A stretch of 64,000 nt of DNA from Aromatoleum buckelii (GTDB lineage Bacteria; Pseudomonadota; Gammaproteobacteria; Burkholderiales; Rhodocyclaceae), in the NCBI RefSeq assembly GCF_012910785.2, contig NZ_WTVH02000009.1:310001-374000 (forward strand). The letters run 5' to 3'. The notes below the pieces were generated by a model. The model saw only the letters and a program-made list of their open reading frames with translations. It was not told where the DNA came from and made no database searches. The translations under genes and the position numbers were made by a program. Below are positions 51,621-64,000 of the stretch, piece by piece. Position 1 is the stretch's first letter, and every line of letters begins with the position of its first letter.

Positions 51621-52682
51621 CTATGCTTCCGAGGCGCTTGTCGCCGCTACTACGCGGCTGCGGAAGGCGGTCGGTGAATCGCCGGTCCATTGACGGAACG
51701 CGCGTGAAAAGCTCTTCTCGTTGCGAAAACCGGTCGCGAGCGCGATCTGCTTGATCGACCGGTTCGTGCGGTTCAGCAGGTCGACGGCGCGCTCGCGGCG
51801 GGCTTCGTCCTTCAACTGCTGCACCGACGCGCCTTCCTCTTCCAGCTGGCGGTGCAGCGTGCGCGGTGAAAGGTGCAGCCGTTCGGCGAGCGTCTCCGCA
51901 GTCGCGCCTTCGTCCAAGCGTTCGCGCAGCAGATGGCGCACGCGCTGCACGAGCAGGCGGTCGCGGCGGTACTGCAGCACGGTCAGCGGCAGCGCGCGGC
52001 GCAGCATCTGCTGCAGCGCCGCCTCGTCGCGCCGCAGCGGCAGGCACAGGTACCGTGCGTCGAAGCTGATTCCGGCCTGTTCGGCGTCGAAGTGCACCGG
52101 CCCCTGGAACAGCAGCGGATAGACGGAACGGTGCGGCGGCGGCGGAAACGGGAAGCGTGCGCCGAGCAGCGGGATGCGCGAGTCGACGACCCAGCACGCG
52201 TAGCCGAGCAGGTAGCGCAGGATCGTGACGAGGCAGAACTCGTGCATCTCGCCGAGGTAACGGCGCACTTCGATCCGCACGTGCGCGACGTCGCGCTGCA
52301 CGTCGAGGTGCAGGAGGATGTCGTCGGTGAGCAGACGATGATGACGGCACCAGCGCTTGAGCGCGACGCCGAGGTCGGGAGACGTGATCGACGCCCGGCA
52401 CAGCATTCCATACGAGCCCCACGGCAGGCGGCGCGAGAACCAGCCGAGCGCCTCGTCGTCGAGTTCCTGCATCGCGACGCCGGACATGATCTCCATCTGC
52501 GCCGCGGTGACGCGCCCGTCCGGGTTTTCCAGCACCGCGGGCGAAATGTGCGCCTGTCGCAGCGCGTTGGCAGGATTGATGCCGTAGCGGCGGTACGCGG
52601 CGGCAATCGCGCGGATGAACGCGATCGGCGTGGCCGCAGGGCCACGCGTCGGGTCGGCAGGCGAAGGAAGCAGCGAAGGCAT
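51621..52682 (-). CDS. AraC-family transcription regulator
   Basis: A 353-residue regulator of the OruR/ArgR-like AraC group, with a ~220-residue N-terminal sensor (Arabinose-binding-like fold unlikely; PF12625 type) and a C-terminal AraC DNA-binding domain (LAERLHLSPRTLHRQLEEEGASVQQLKDEARRERAVDLL, IKQIALATGFRNEKSFSRAFRQWTGDSPTAFR). It is divergent from the leucine/isovalerate operon. A perfect direct repeat GTTGGCACG with 21-bp phasing lies 18-47 bp before its start. It most likely controls the liu genes and itself. Confidence 0.9.
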   Translation of the reverse strand: MPSLLPSPADPTRGPAATPIAFIRAIAAAYRRYGINPANALRQAHISPAVLENPDGRVTAAQMEIMSGVAMQELDDEALGWFSRRLPWGSYGMLCRASITSPDLGVALKRWCRHHRLLTDDILLHLDVQRDVAHVRIEVRRYLGEMHEFCLVTILRYLLGYACWVVDSRIPLLGARFPFPPPPHRSVYPLLFQGPVHFDAEQAGISFDARYLCLPLRRDEAALQQMLRRALPLTVLQYRRDRLLVQRVRHLLRERLDEGATAETLAERLHLSPRTLHRQLEEEGASVQQLKDEARRERAVDLLNRTNRSIKQIALATGFRNEKSFSRAFRQWTGDSPTAFRSRVVAATSASEA

Positions 52683-52699
52683 CGAGCGATGATAGAAGC

Positions 52700-52729
52700 G
52701 TTGGCACGATTTGCAACCATGTTGGCACG
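52700..52729. promoter_or_regulatory. Direct-repeat operator between araC-type gene and liuA
   Basis: GTTGGCACG occurs at 52700-52708 and 52721-52729. The 21-bp start-to-start distance is two helical turns, as expected for an AraC-family dimer. It is about 120 bp upstream of the liuA ATG. Confidence 0.6.
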
Positions 52730-52847
52730 CGGCGCGCCGCCGGGCGGCCTACTCTAGTGCGATCACGACGATCTGCCGGGGCCGGTCTAAGCTTCTCCTG
52801 CGGACGCCCCGAACACGAAGCCACCACGACAGGAACGAGGAGATCCC

Positions 52848-54019
52848 ATGAACATTCCGAGCCTCAACTTCAACCTCGGCGAGACGATCGAGATGTTGCG
52901 CGACACCGTCCAGGCTTTCGCCGCCGAGCAGATTGCGCCGCGCGCGGCCGAGATCGACCGGGTGAACGAGTTCCCGGCCGACCTGTGGAAGAAGCTCGGC
53001 GAGCTCGGCCTGCATGGCATGACCGTCGAGGAGGAATACGGCGGCACGAACATCGGCTACCTCGCGCACATCATCGCGCTCGAGGAAGTCTCGCGCGCGT
53101 CGGCGTCGGTCGGGCTGTCGTACGGCGCGCACTCGAACCTGTGCGTGAACCAGATTCGCCGCAACGGCAACGCCGCGCAGAAGAGGAAATACCTGCCGAA
53201 GCTGATCAGCGGCGAGCACGTCGGCGCGCTCGCGATGAGCGAGCCGAACGCCGGGTCGGACGTCGTGTCGATGAAGCTGCGCGCCGACAAGCGCGGCGAC
53301 CGCTTCGTGCTGAACGGCGCGAAAATGTGGATCACGAACGGCGGCGACGCGGACACGCTGGTCGTCTATGCGAAGACCGACCTCGACGCGGGGCCGCGCG
53401 GCGTGACCGCGTTCATCGTCGAGAAAGGCATGAAGGGCTTTTCGCACGGCACGCACCTCGATAAGCTCGGCATGCGCGGCTCGAACACGTTTCCGCTGTT
53501 CTTCGACGACGTCGAAGTGCCGGAAGAGAACGTGCTCGGCCAAGTCGGCGGCGGCGTCAAAGTGCTGATGAGCGGCCTCGACTACGAGCGCGCCGTGCTG
53601 TGCGGCGGGCCGCTCGGCATCATGGCCGCGTGCATGGACGCCGTCGTTCCCTTCATCCACGAGCGCAAGCAGTTCAATCAACCGATCGGCGAGTTCCAGC
53701 TGATGCAGGGCAAGCTCGCCGACATGTATTCGACTTGGATGGCGACGCGCGCGTACGTCTATGCGGTGGGTCAGGCGTGCGACCGCACGGACCATTCGCG
53801 CACACTGCGCAAGGACGCGGCGGGCGCGATCCTGTATTCGGCCGAGAAGGCGACGTGGATGGCCGGCGAGGCGATCCAGGCGCTCGGCGGCGTCGGCTAC
53901 ACGAACGAATACCCGGTCGGGCGGCTGTGGCGCGACGCGAAGCTGTACGAAATCGGCGCCGGCACGAGCGAGATCCGCCGCATGCTGATCGGGCGCGAAC
54001 TGTTCGCGGAGACCGCGTG

Positions 54020-54020
<1 letters not shown>
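52848..54020 (+). CDS. liuA: Isovaleryl-CoA dehydrogenase
   Basis: A 390-residue acyl-CoA dehydrogenase converting isovaleryl-CoA to 3-methylcrotonyl-CoA, with electrons to ETF. Family motifs are [36 protein letters not shown] and [44 protein letters not shown]. The residue pattern [17 protein letters not shown] places the catalytic glutamate in the isovaleryl type position. CGAGGAGATCCC precedes the ATG. The stop overlaps the liuB start (TGATG). It opens the leucine block. Confidence 0.94.
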
Positions 54021-55627
<1,607 letters not shown>

Positions 55628-55639
55628 GGGGAGACAACA

Positions 55640-57643
55640 ATGTTCGAAAAGATCCTCATTGCGAACAGGGGAGAAATCGCCTGTCGCGTGATCAAGACTG
55701 CGCGCAGGATGGGCGTCCGCACCGTCGCCGTCTACTCCGAAGCCGACGCGAACGCGCGCCACGTGCGCCTCGCCGACGAGGCGGTGCTGATCGGGCCGGC
55801 GGCGGCGAAGGAGAGCTACCTCGTCATCGAGCGCATCATCGCCGCCGCGCAGCAGACCGGCGCGCAGGCGATCCATCCCGGCTACGGCTTTCTGTCGGAG
55901 AACGAGGAGTTCTGCGACGCGTGCGAGCGCGCAGGCATCGTCTTCATCGGCCCGCCGGTGTCGGCGATCCGCGCGATGGGTTCGAAGTCCGAAGCGAAGA
56001 AGCTGATGGAAGCGGCCGGCGTGCCGCTGACGCCCGGCTACCACGGCGACAACCAGGAGCCCGGCTTCCTGCACGAGCAGGCCGACCGCATCGGCTACCC
56101 GGTGCTGATCAAGGCCGCGGCCGGCGGCGGCGGCAAAGGCATGCGGCTCGTCGAGAAGTCGGACGACTTCGAAGCGGCGCTCGCGTCGTGCAAGCGCGAA
56201 GCGGCGTCCTCGTTCGGCGACGAACACGTGCTCGTCGAAAAATACGTGACGCGTCCGCGCCACATCGAGATTCAGGTGTTCGGCGACATGCACGGCAACT
56301 GCGTGTATCTCTTCGAGCGTGACTGCTCGGTGCAGCGCCGCCACCAGAAAGTGCTCGAGGAAGCGCCTGCGCCGGGCATGACGCCGCAGCGTCGCGCGGC
56401 GATGGGCAAAGCCGCGGTCGAGGCGGCGAAAGCGGTCGGCTACGTCGGCGCTGGCACGGTCGAATTCATCGCGAACCAGGACGGCACGTTCTATTTCATG
56501 GAGATGAACACGCGGCTGCAGGTCGAGCATCCGGTGACCGAGATGATCACCGGCCTCGACCTCGTCGAATGGCAGCTGCGCGTCGCGTCGGGCGAGCCGT
56601 TGCCGCTCGCGCAGGAACAGCTCGAGATCCGCGGGCACGCCCTGGAAGCGCGGATCTACGCCGAGGATCCGGCGAAAGGTTTTTTGCCGTCGACCGGCAA
56701 GCTGCTGCATCTCGCACCGCCAGCCGAAGGGCTTCACGTGCGCGTTGATACCGGCGTTGAGGAGGGCGACGAGATCAGTCCGTTCTACGACCCGATGATC
56801 GCGAAGCTGATCGTCTGGGACGAGAGCCGCGAGCAGGCGTTGGCGCGCATGCTCCAGGCGCTCGCCGACTATCGTGTCGTCGGCGTCGCAAACAACATCG
56901 AGTTCCTGTCGCGGCTGACCGCGTGTCCGGCGTTCGCCGGCGCCGACCTCGACACCGGGCTCATCGAGCGCGAGAAAGCGTATCTGTTCCCGGAGGGCGA
57001 GACGACGCCGGACGCGGTCTGGCTCGTTGCCGCGCTCGGCGAACTGCTGCGCGAGGCGACGTGGGCCGAAGAGGCTGCGCGTCGCGGCTCCGATCCGGTT
57101 TCGCCGTGGCATGCGCGTGACGGCTGGCGGCTCAATGCGACGGCGAATCGCGGACTGATCTTCCGCCTCGGCGAGCTGCAGAAAACGGTCCAAGTCGCGT
57201 ATCGCGGCGACCGCTACACGCTGACGGTCGATGGCAGGTCGGCCGAAGCGCGCGGGCGGGTCAATGAACGCGGCCGGCTGCGCGTCGAACTCGACGGCAC
57301 GCGCATGGATGCCACAGTCATCACCGCGGGGCGGATGCGCCACGTGTTCCTGCACGGGCGCAGCTGGCAGCTCGCGAACGTCGACCCGCTGCATTTCTCC
57401 GGTGAAGGCGGTGGCGCCGAAGGCGGGTTGCTCGCGCCGATGCCGGGCAAGGTCATCGCGCTGTTGGCGGAAGCCGGTGCGAAGGTCGCGAAAGGTGCGC
57501 CGCTCCTGATCCTCGAAGCGATGAAGATGGAGCACACGATCAACGCGCCGGCGGCCGGCACCGTCAAGGCGTTCCGCTTCGCGGTCGGTGACCAGGTCGG
57601 TGACGGCGCGGAGCTCGTCGAGTTCGAGCCCGAGAAAGGCTGA
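55640..57643 (+). CDS. liuD: 3-methylcrotonyl-CoA carboxylase, biotin-containing (alpha) subunit
   Basis: A 667-residue protein. Biotin carboxylase domain (about 1-450) with the ATP motif [14 protein letters not shown] and [30 protein letters not shown]-type linker follows, then a C-terminal biotinyl domain with the biotin lysine in EAMKMEH. AAGGGGAGAC precedes the ATG. It works with LiuB in an alpha6-beta6 complex in the cytosol. Confidence 0.95.
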   Translation: MFEKILIANRGEIACRVIKTARRMGVRTVAVYSEADANARHVRLADEAVLIGPAAAKESYLVIERIIAAAQQTGAQAIHPGYGFLSENEEFCDACERAGIVFIGPPVSAIRAMGSKSEAKKLMEAAGVPLTPGYHGDNQEPGFLHEQADRIGYPVLIKAAAGGGGKGMRLVEKSDDFEAALASCKREAASSFGDEHVLVEKYVTRPRHIEIQVFGDMHGNCVYLFERDCSVQRRHQKVLEEAPAPGMTPQRRAAMGKAAVEAAKAVGYVGAGTVEFIANQDGTFYFMEMNTRLQVEHPVTEMITGLDLVEWQLRVASGEPLPLAQEQLEIRGHALEARIYAEDPAKGFLPSTGKLLHLAPPAEGLHVRVDTGVEEGDEISPFYDPMIAKLIVWDESREQALARMLQALADYRVVGVANNIEFLSRLTACPAFAGADLDTGLIEREKAYLFPEGETTPDAVWLVAALGELLREATWAEEAARRGSDPVSPWHARDGWRLNATANRGLIFRLGELQKTVQVAYRGDRYTLTVDGRSAEARGRVNERGRLRVELDGTRMDATVITAGRMRHVFLHGRSWQLANVDPLHFSGEGGGAEGGLLAPMPGKVIALLAEAGAKVAKGAPLLILEAMKMEHTINAPAAGTVKAFRFAVGDQVGDGAELVEFEPEKG

Positions 57644-57660
57644 TTGGAGAGGGGAGACAC

Positions 57661-59349
57661 ATGACGCAGTTGAGCTACGTCCACGGCGCATCCGGCAAAA
57701 CGCTGATCGGCCAGACGATCGGACGTTTTTTCGACGAGGCGTGCCAGCGCCACGCGCAGCGCGAGGCGCTCGTCGTGCGCCACCAGAACGTGCGGCTGAC
57801 TTATGCCGAGCTGAAGCTGAAAGTCGATGCGCTCGCGTGCGCGCTGATGCGCCTCGGGCTCGCGGCGGGGGATCGCGTCGGCATCTGGTCGCAGAACAAT
57901 CTCGAATGGGCGCTGACGCAGTTCGCGACCGCGAAAGCCGGCCTCGTGCTCGTCAATATCAACCCTGCGTACCGCCGCAGCGAGCTCGAATACGCGGTGA
58001 ACAAAGTCGGTTGCCGCGCGCTGGTGCTGTCGCCGTCGTTCAAGGGCAGCGACTACCTCGCGATGCTCGCCGACCTCGCGCCGGAGCTTGCCAATTGCGA
58101 GCCGGGCGCCCTCGAAGCCGCGCGGCTGCCGTCGCTGAACTGGGTCATCCGCATGGGCGCGGAGAAGAGCGCCGGGATGCTGAACTTCGACGACCTGCTC
58201 GCGACGCCGTCGCGCGACGAGCTCGTCGAGCTCGCGGTGCGTGGTGAAACGCTGCAGTTCGACGACCCGATCAACATCCAGTTTACGTCCGGCACCACCG
58301 GCCAGCCGAAAGGCGCGACGCTGTCGCACCACAACATCCTCAACAACGGTTTTTTTGTCGCCGAAGCGATCCGCCTCGTCGAAGGCGACCGGCTGTGCAT
58401 CCCGGTGCCGCTTTACCACTGCTTCGGCATGGTCATGGGCAACCTCGGCTGCGTGACGCACGGCGCGACGATGGTCTATCCGTGCGAAGCGTTCGAGCCG
58501 CTCGCAGTGCTCGAGACGCTCGCCGAGGAGCGCTGCACCGCCGCGTACGGCGTGCCGACGATGTTCATCGCGATGCTCGACCACCCGCGCTTTGCCGACT
58601 TCGACCTCACGCGCCTCAGGACCGGCATCATGGCGGGCAGCCCGTGCCCGATCGAAGTCATGAAGCGCGTCATCGACAGGATGAACATGCGCGAAGTGAC
58701 GATCGCGTACGGCATGACCGAGACATCGCCGGTGAGCTTCCAGAGCGGCACTGGCGATCCGGTCGAGCGGCGCGTGTCGACGGTCGGCCGCGTCCAGCCG
58801 CATCTCGAGGTCAAGATCGTCGACAACGACGGACGCATCGTGCCGCGTGGTGTCGCGGGGGAATTGTGCACGCGCGGCTACTCGGTGATGCTCGGCTACT
58901 GGAACGACGTCGACAGGACGCGCGATGCGATCGACGCCGCCGGCTGGATGCACACCGGCGACCTCGCGACGATCGACGACGAGGGCTACTGCAACATCGT
59001 CGGCCGCATCAAGGACATGGTGATCCGCGGCGGCGAGAACCTGTATCCGCGCGAGATCGAGGAGTTCCTCTATCGCCACCCGAAGATCCTCGACGTGCAG
59101 GTCGTCGGCGTGCCGGACGCGAAGTACGGCGAGGAGCTGTGCGCGTGGATCATCGTGCGCGACGGCGAAGCGCTTTCCGCCGACGAAGTCAGAGCGTTCT
59201 GCCAGGGCCAGATCGCGCATCACAAGGTGCCGCGCTACATCAAGTTCGTCGACGCGTTCCCGATGACGGTGACCGGCAAGATCCAGAAGTTCCAGATCCG
59301 CGAGCAGATGAAGCGCGAGCTCGGGCTCGACGAGGCGAAGACCGCTTGA
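57661..59349 (+). CDS. AMP-forming acyl-CoA ligase in the leucine block
   Basis: A 562-residue adenylate-forming enzyme close to the ACSF2-like group. [48 protein letters not shown] and the C-terminal lysine in [14 protein letters not shown] are all present. Position between liuD and the HMG-CoA lyase gene suggests it activates isovalerate or a related branched acid so that external acids can enter the pathway. GAGGGGAGACAC precedes the ATG. Confidence 0.9.
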   Translation: MTQLSYVHGASGKTLIGQTIGRFFDEACQRHAQREALVVRHQNVRLTYAELKLKVDALACALMRLGLAAGDRVGIWSQNNLEWALTQFATAKAGLVLVNINPAYRRSELEYAVNKVGCRALVLSPSFKGSDYLAMLADLAPELANCEPGALEAARLPSLNWVIRMGAEKSAGMLNFDDLLATPSRDELVELAVRGETLQFDDPINIQFTSGTTGQPKGATLSHHNILNNGFFVAEAIRLVEGDRLCIPVPLYHCFGMVMGNLGCVTHGATMVYPCEAFEPLAVLETLAEERCTAAYGVPTMFIAMLDHPRFADFDLTRLRTGIMAGSPCPIEVMKRVIDRMNMREVTIAYGMTETSPVSFQSGTGDPVERRVSTVGRVQPHLEVKIVDNDGRIVPRGVAGELCTRGYSVMLGYWNDVDRTRDAIDAAGWMHTGDLATIDDEGYCNIVGRIKDMVIRGGENLYPREIEEFLYRHPKILDVQVVGVPDAKYGEELCAWIIVRDGEALSADEVRAFCQGQIAHHKVPRYIKFVDAFPMTVTGKIQKFQIREQMKRELGLDEAKTA

Positions 59350-59370
59350 CGAAGAGGACAGGGGACGAGG

Positions 59371-60285
59371 ATGAAGCTGCCGAACACCGTAAAGATCGTC
59401 GAAGTCGGGCCGCGTGACGGCCTGCAGAACGAGAAGCAGGTCGTCGCGACGGACACCAAAGTCGAACTGATCGCGCGCCTCGCCGACGCCGGCCTGAAAG
59501 CGATCGAGGCGACGTCGTTCGTGTCGCCGAAATGGGTGCCGCAGATGGCGGACAACGTCGAAGTCATGGCACGGATCGAGCGCCGGCCGGGCGTCGCCTA
59601 CCCGGTGCTGACGCCGAATCTCAAAGGCTTCGAAGCGGCGCTCGCCGCCGGCGCCGACGAGGTCGCGGTGTTCGGCGCGGCGTCGGAGTCTTTCAGCCAG
59701 AAGAACATCAACTGCTCGATCGCCGAATCGCTCGCGCGCTTCGAGCCGGTGATCGGCGCGGCGAAGGCCGCGGGCGTGAAGGTGCGCGGCTACGTGTCGT
59801 GCGTGCTCGACTGCCCCTACGAAGGCGAAATCCGGCCGGAAGCGGTCGCGCTCGTCGCCGGCACGCTGTTCGAAATGGGGTGCCACGAAGTGAGCCTTGG
59901 CGACACGATCGGCACCGGCACGCCGGCGAGGACGCAGCGCATGCTCGAAGCCGCGATGCGCCGTGTGCCGGTCGCGCGGCTCGCAGGCCACTATCACGAC
60001 ACCTACGGCATGGCGATCGCGAATATCTACGCGTCGCTCGAACTTGGGCTGGCGGTGTTCGATGCGTCGGTCGCGGGCCTGGGTGGCTGCCCGTACGCGA
60101 AAGGCGCCTCCGGCAACGTCGCGACCGAGGACGTCGTCTGGCTGCTGAACGGACTCGGCATCGACAGCGGTGTTAATCTCGACCGGCTCGTCGACACCGG
60201 AGCATGGATCAGCAGCCTGCTCGGGCGCGAGCCGGCCTCGCGCGTTTCACGCGCGTTGCGCGCAGGCCGCGCGGCAGACTATTAA
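59371..60285 (+). CDS. liuE: Hydroxymethylglutaryl-CoA lyase
   Basis: A 304-residue TIM-barrel lyase that splits HMG-CoA to acetyl-CoA and acetoacetate. [15 protein letters not shown] is the signature start, [13 protein letters not shown] follows, [12 protein letters not shown] holds metal ligands, and the catalytic cysteine is in [14 protein letters not shown]. The TAA stop lies in the terminal TTAA of repeat copy D. It is the last enzyme of the leucine route before acetoacetate activation. Confidence 0.95.
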   Translation: MKLPNTVKIVEVGPRDGLQNEKQVVATDTKVELIARLADAGLKAIEATSFVSPKWVPQMADNVEVMARIERRPGVAYPVLTPNLKGFEAALAAGADEVAVFGAASESFSQKNINCSIAESLARFEPVIGAAKAAGVKVRGYVSCVLDCPYEGEIRPEAVALVAGTLFEMGCHEVSLGDTIGTGTPARTQRMLEAAMRRVPVARLAGHYHDTYGMAIANIYASLELGLAVFDASVAGLGGCPYAKGASGNVATEDVVWLLNGLGIDSGVNLDRLVDTGAWISSLLGREPASRVSRALRAGRAADY

Positions 60286-60383
60286 CCCGGCAGCCAAATA
60301 CCGTTCGGGCTGAGCTTGTCGAAGCCTTGGCAGCGCCCTTCGACGCGCTCAGAGTGAACGGTTAGATTGGATTGGCGATTGCA
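60282..60383. repeat. Dispersed terminal-inverted-repeat element, copy D
   Basis: It starts TTAACCCGGCAGCCAAATAC and keeps the core GGGCTGAGCTTGTCGAAG; the right arm (CTTCGACGCGCTCAGAGTG) and the right end are diverged. The terminal TTAA contains the HMG-CoA lyase stop codon. It separates the lyase gene from the GST gene. Confidence 0.8.
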
Positions 60384-60441
60384 ACTGGCGGCGCGTCGCT
60401 GCCGCCCGATTCCTACGACCCGTACCGGAGCGCCGCACACG

Positions 60442-61119
60442 ATGACGATGACCCTCTACCATTGCCTCAGCGCACGTTCGTTCCGCCCGTTGTGGATGCT
60501 CGAAGAGCTCGGGCTGCCGTACGAGCTGAAGGTGCTGCCGTTTCCGCCACGACAAGAGGCCGAGCCGTATCTCGAAGTCAATCCCCTCGGCACGATCCCG
60601 GCGTTCTTCGACGGGGACACGCGCATGACTGAATCGGCGGCGATCTGCCAGTACCTCGCCGCGCGCCATTCGCCGCGGCAACTCGACGTCGCCGCCGACG
60701 AGTCGGCGTTCGGCGCGTATCTGAACTTCCTGCATTTCGGCGAGGCGACGCTGACATTCCCGCTGGCGCTGATCCTGCGCTACAGCCGCTTCGAGCCGCC
60801 GGAACGCCGGCTGCCGCAGGCGGCCGAAGACTATACACGATGGTTCCTGTCGCGGCTGCGCACGCTCGAGCCGCTGCTCGCGCATCAGGAATATCTGTGC
60901 GCCGGCCGCTTCACCGCAGCCGATGTGTCGGTCGGCTACGCGCTGCTGCTCGCCGATGACGTCGGGCTCCGGGAGCGTTTCAAGCCGGCGACGCTCGCGT
61001 ACTGGCAGCGGCTGCAGGCGCGCGACGGATTTCAACGGGCGCTCGCGGCGCAGCAGCGCGCGGCGATCGAGCAGGGCGTGGCACCGCAACCGGTCGCGCA
61101 GGCGAGCGGTCCGTTCTGA
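60442..61119 (+). CDS. Glutathione S-transferase family protein
   Basis: A 225-residue protein. The N-terminal thioredoxin-like domain ([31 protein letters not shown]) has a serine-type active site region and the glutathione-binding [10 protein letters not shown]. The C-terminal helical domain includes [15 protein letters not shown] with the conserved N-capping aspartate. It lies between the lyase and acetoacetyl-CoA synthetase genes, but repeat copy D lies upstream. Role in the pathway is unclear. Confidence 0.88.
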   Translation: MTMTLYHCLSARSFRPLWMLEELGLPYELKVLPFPPRQEAEPYLEVNPLGTIPAFFDGDTRMTESAAICQYLAARHSPRQLDVAADESAFGAYLNFLHFGEATLTFPLALILRYSRFEPPERRLPQAAEDYTRWFLSRLRTLEPLLAHQEYLCAGRFTAADVSVGYALLLADDVGLRERFKPATLAYWQRLQARDGFQRALAAQQRAAIEQGVAPQPVAQASGPF

Positions 61120-61138
61120 ACGAGGAGACGGAAAAGAG

Positions 61139-63127
61139 ATGACGAACAACGAATCCGGCGACCGCCCGCTGTGGTCGCCGCGGCCCGAACAGATCGCGGC
61201 GACGGGAATGGCCGCTTTCACCGAACGCGCGCGCCGCACCACCGGCCTGCCGCTTGTCGATTACGCTGCGCTGCATGCCTGGTCGATCCATTCGCCGGCC
61301 GCGTTCTGGCGCGAAGTCTGGGACTTCGGCGGTGTCATCGGCGAGCAGGGCGAGCGCGGCCTGATCGACGCGGAACGGATGCCCGGCGCGACCTGGTTTC
61401 CCGATGCGCGGCTGAACTTTGCCGAGAACCTGCTGCGCGAGTCCGCGAACCCGCAGGCACTCGTGTTCCGCGGCGAGGACCGGCTCGAGCGGCGCATGAC
61501 GCGCGCCGAACTGCGCATCGAGGTCGCCCGCTTCGCGGCCGCGTTGCGCGCGCTCGGCATCAAGGAGGGCGACCGCGTCGCCGCGTTCATGCCGAACATG
61601 CCCGAGACGCTCATCGCGATGCTCGCGGCGTCGTCGATCGGCGCGGTGTTCACGAGCGCGTCGCCCGACTTCGGCGTGCAGGGCGTGCTCGACCGCTTCG
61701 GCCAGACCGAGCCGAAGCTGTTGATCGCGTGCGACGGGTACTGGTACGGCGGCAAGGCGATCGACGTGCGCCCGAAGCTCGCCGAGCTGGCGCCGCAGCT
61801 GCCGAGCGTCGCGCGGCTCGTCGTCGTGCCGTATCTCGCTGCCGGGGTCGCGCTCGATCTTTCGGGCGTGCCCGGCGCGGTGTCGTATGACGACTTCGTC
61901 GCGCCGCACCTCGCGGCGACCGAACCGCAGTACGTCCGCCTGCCGTTCAACCATCCGCTGTACGTGATGTATTCGTCCGGCACGACCGGCGTGCCCAAAT
62001 GCATCGTTCACGGCGCCGGCGGGACCTTGCTGCAGCACCTGAAGGAACACAAGCTGCACACCGACGTGCGCGAAAGCGACCGCCTGTTCTACTTCACGAC
62101 CTGCGGCTGGATGATGTGGAACTGGCTCGTCTCGGGCCTGGCGTGCGGCGCGACGCTGATGCTGTACGACGGCAATCCTTTCGTAGACGAGGGCCGCATC
62201 CTGTGGGATTACGCGCAGGCCGAGCGCTTCACGCATTTCGGCACGTCGGCGAAATACATCGAGACGCTGGCGAAAGGCGACGTGCGCCCGAGGCAGTCCC
62301 ACGACCTTTCCGCGCTGCGCGCAGTGCTGTCGACCGGCAGTCCGCTCGCGCCGCAAAGCTTCGACTTCGTTTATGACGCAATCAAGCCCGACATGCAGCT
62401 GGCGTCGATCTCCGGCGGCACCGACATCATCTCGTGCTTCGTGCTCGGCAACCCGACGCTGCCGGTGTGGCGCGGCGAGATCCAGTGCATCGGCCTCGGC
62501 CTCGCGGTCGAGGTGTGGGACGACGACGGCCGCCCGGTGGTCGGCGAGAAAGGCGAGCTCGTCTGCCGCAAGCCGTTCCCGAGCATGCCGATCGGCTTCT
62601 GGAACGACCCGGACGGGGCGAAGTACCGCGCCGCGTATTTCGAGCGTTTTCCGGGCGTGTGGTGTCACGGCGACTTCTGCGAGATCACCGCGCACGGTGG
62701 CCTGATCATCCATGGTCGCTCGGATGCGACGCTGAACCCTGGCGGCGTGCGCATCGGCACGGCTGAAATCTACCGCCAGGTCGAGAAGCTGCCGGAGGTG
62801 CTCGAATCGATCGTCATTGGCCAGGACTGGCCGCCCGAAGCGCCGACCGATGTGCGTGTCGTGCTGTTCGTCAGGCTCGCCGAAGGCGTCGTGCTCGACG
62901 ACGCGCTCGTCGCGCGCATCCGCCAGGCGATCCGCGACAATGCGACGCCGCGCCACGTGCCGGCGAAGATCGTCCAGGTCGCGGACATCCCGCGCACGAA
63001 GAGCGGCAAGCTCGTCGAGCTCGCAGTGCGCAACGTCGTGCATCGGCAGCCGGTGAAGAACATCGAGGCGCTCGCGAACCCGGACGCGCTCGAGCAGTTT
63101 CGCGATCGCGCCGAACTTCGCACCTGA
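61139..63127 (+). CDS. Acetoacetyl-CoA synthetase
   Basis: A 662-residue adenylate-forming enzyme with all AACS marks: [59 protein letters not shown] and [21 protein letters not shown]. The C-terminal lysine is in [24 protein letters not shown]. It activates the acetoacetate made by HMG-CoA lyase, completing leucine degradation. GAGGAGACGG precedes the ATG. It is convergent with guaD, 17 bp apart. Confidence 0.94.
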   Translation: MTNNESGDRPLWSPRPEQIAATGMAAFTERARRTTGLPLVDYAALHAWSIHSPAAFWREVWDFGGVIGEQGERGLIDAERMPGATWFPDARLNFAENLLRESANPQALVFRGEDRLERRMTRAELRIEVARFAAALRALGIKEGDRVAAFMPNMPETLIAMLAASSIGAVFTSASPDFGVQGVLDRFGQTEPKLLIACDGYWYGGKAIDVRPKLAELAPQLPSVARLVVVPYLAAGVALDLSGVPGAVSYDDFVAPHLAATEPQYVRLPFNHPLYVMYSSGTTGVPKCIVHGAGGTLLQHLKEHKLHTDVRESDRLFYFTTCGWMMWNWLVSGLACGATLMLYDGNPFVDEGRILWDYAQAERFTHFGTSAKYIETLAKGDVRPRQSHDLSALRAVLSTGSPLAPQSFDFVYDAIKPDMQLASISGGTDIISCFVLGNPTLPVWRGEIQCIGLGLAVEVWDDDGRPVVGEKGELVCRKPFPSMPIGFWNDPDGAKYRAAYFERFPGVWCHGDFCEITAHGGLIIHGRSDATLNPGGVRIGTAEIYRQVEKLPEVLESIVIGQDWPPEAPTDVRVVLFVRLAEGVVLDDALVARIRQAIRDNATPRHVPAKIVQVADIPRTKSGKLVELAVRNVVHRQPVKNIEALANPDALEQFRDRAELRT

Positions 63128-63144
63128 AGTGCGCTCCGCACCGG

Positions 63145-64000
63145 TCAGCAGGGCCGACGCCAGGCAGGTTCGCCGAGGATGTGGGTCGCCGCGACGGCGC
63201 GGTCGTCGCCGAGCAGCATCAGCGCGAACAGCCGCTCGGCGAGAGTCGTCGCGACGGCCGTGCGCCGGGCGAGCAACGGCGTCGCGGCCGGGTCCAACAC
63301 CACGAGGTCGGCTTCGCGGCCGGTGTCGAAACTGCCGATGCGGTCGTCGAGATACAGACTGCGCGCCCCGCCGCGGGTCGCGAGGTAGAAGCCGCGCTCG
63401 ACCGGCAGCCGCTGTCCCCGGAGTTGCTGCACTTTGTAGGCTTCGTTGAGCGTCTGCAGCATCGAGAAGCTGGTCCCGCCGCCAACGTCGGTGCCGAGCC
63501 CGACCCGCACGCCGGCAGCCTGCGCCCGATCGAGATCGAACAGGCCCGACCCGAGGAACAGGTTCGAGGTCGGGCAGAAGCTGACCGCCGCTCCCGTGGC
63601 GGCCATGCGGCCGCGATCGGTGTCGTCGATCCACACGCAGTGCGCGAACACGCTGCGCGCGCCGAGCTGGCCGTAGCGTTCATACACATCGAGGTAGCTG
63701 CGCGCTTCCGGGTAGAGCTTCGCGACCCACGCCACCTCGCGCTCGTTCTCGGCCAAGTGAGACTGCAGATAGATGCCGGGATGATCGGCGAAGAGGCGTC
63801 CGGCGAGCGCCATCTGCGCCGGCGTCGAAGTCGGGGCGAAACGCGGCGTCACTGCGTACAGCAGGCGGTCGCGGCCGTGCCAGCGCTCGATCAGCGCTTT
63901 CGATTCCGCCTCGCCGCGGTCCGTCGGGTCGCCCAGGAAGTCCGGGCAGTTGCGATCCATCAGCACTTTGCCGGCGATCATCCGCATGTGCCGTTTGCGC
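63145..64000 (-). CDS. guaD: Guanine deaminase (N-terminal part outside window)
   Basis: Only the C-terminal ~285 residues are present and the frame is open at the window end. The amidohydrolase features RFAPTSTPAQM, SHLAENEREVAWV, FAHCVWIDD and GLGTDVGGGTSFSML carry metal-binding histidines and aspartate. GKVLMDRNCPD is specific for GuaD. It hydrolyses guanine to xanthine and ammonia in purine salvage or catabolism. Confidence 0.93.
   Translation of the reverse strand, partial: RKRHMRMIAGKVLMDRNCPDFLGDPTDRGEAESKALIERWHGRDRLLYAVTPRFAPTSTPAQMALAGRLFADHPGIYLQSHLAENEREVAWVAKLYPEARSYLDVYERYGQLGARSVFAHCVWIDDTDRGRMAATGAAVSFCPTSNLFLGSGLFDLDRAQAAGVRVGLGTDVGGGTSFSMLQTLNEAYKVQQLRGQRLPVERGFYLATRGGARSLYLDDRIGSFDTGREADLVVLDPAATPLLARRTAVATTLAERLFALMLLGDDRAVAATHILGEPAWRRPC

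Noticed and set aside
52701-52716. Sigma-54 promoter TTGGCACG-ATT-TGCA before liuA
   Set aside because: GG to GC spacing is 8 rather than 10, so it cannot be a functional -24/-12 element. The second TGGCACG has a poor -12.

Overview
The window is high-GC DNA, almost fully coded, with about 56 protein genes, two gene remnants, one insertion sequence and no rRNA or tRNA gene that I can see. Gene content points to a betaproteobacterium of the Azoarcus/Aromatoleum/Thauera group (Rhodocyclales). The main reasons are a three-gene 2-oxoacid:ferredoxin oxidoreductase set of the type described for denitrifying aromatic degraders, NnrS, a cyanide-insensitive quinol oxidase, several acyl-CoA ligases, and CoA-based leucine and acetoacetate catabolism. 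I cannot name the species.

Layout. 1-5.3 kb: the tail of an amino-acid ABC ATPase gene, an HPP/CBS membrane protein, then a rightward run of AhpD-like protein, hemerythrin, sdhC, sdhD, sdhB (no sdhA) and a Crp/Fnr regulator. 5.4-11.5 kb: a divergent ferredoxin/hemerythrin pair around a perfect TGA-N6-TCA palindrome, then korC-korA-korB. 11.7-22.8 kb: mixed housekeeping and hypothetical genes, including a CBS protein, CigR-like protein, PLP sulfur-amino-acid enzyme, TerB, EamA exporter, hydroxypyruvate isomerase, NnrS and an aldehyde dehydrogenase. 23-27.8 kb: an aldehyde dehydrogenase/iron alcohol dehydrogenase operon divergent from an AcoR-like sigma-54 activator, with back-to-back sigma-54 promoters. 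27.8-33.2 kb: an exonuclease/GIY-YIG fusion, OBAP protein, diguanylate cyclase and asparaginase. 33.2-39.5 kb: cioAB with a 53-residue partner, a chimera of two broken genes, a hybrid histidine kinase and DoxX.

39.6-40.9 kb is a complete IS5-family element with 4-bp target duplication. Beside it lies an apparent catabolic island (41.0-45.8 kb): a LuxR regulator divergent from a solute-binding protein, acyl-CoA synthetase and enoyl-CoA hydratase. Its intergenic region has nested inverted repeats that could fold as a three-way junction. 45.9-52 kb holds a split chromate transporter, phosphoribosyltransferase, FAD/Rieske protein, small hypothetical genes and an AraC regulator. 52.8-63.1 kb is a rightward leucine/isovalerate block: isovaleryl-CoA dehydrogenase, methylcrotonyl-CoA carboxylase, acyl-CoA ligase, HMG-CoA lyase, GST and acetoacetyl-CoA synthetase. 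The window ends inside a leftward guanine deaminase gene.

A dispersed element of about 102 bp with imperfect terminal inverted repeats occurs four times (5.3, 11.6, 32.0 and 60.3 kb), always just after a stop codon. The points most worth a second look are the nested structure at 41881-41942, the exactly placed Crp/Fnr palindrome at 5865-5880, the paired sigma-54 promoters at 25.78 kb, the AKR/transporter deletion chimera at 36.16 kb, the likely CTG start of a chrA gene, and the sdhCDB set without sdhA.
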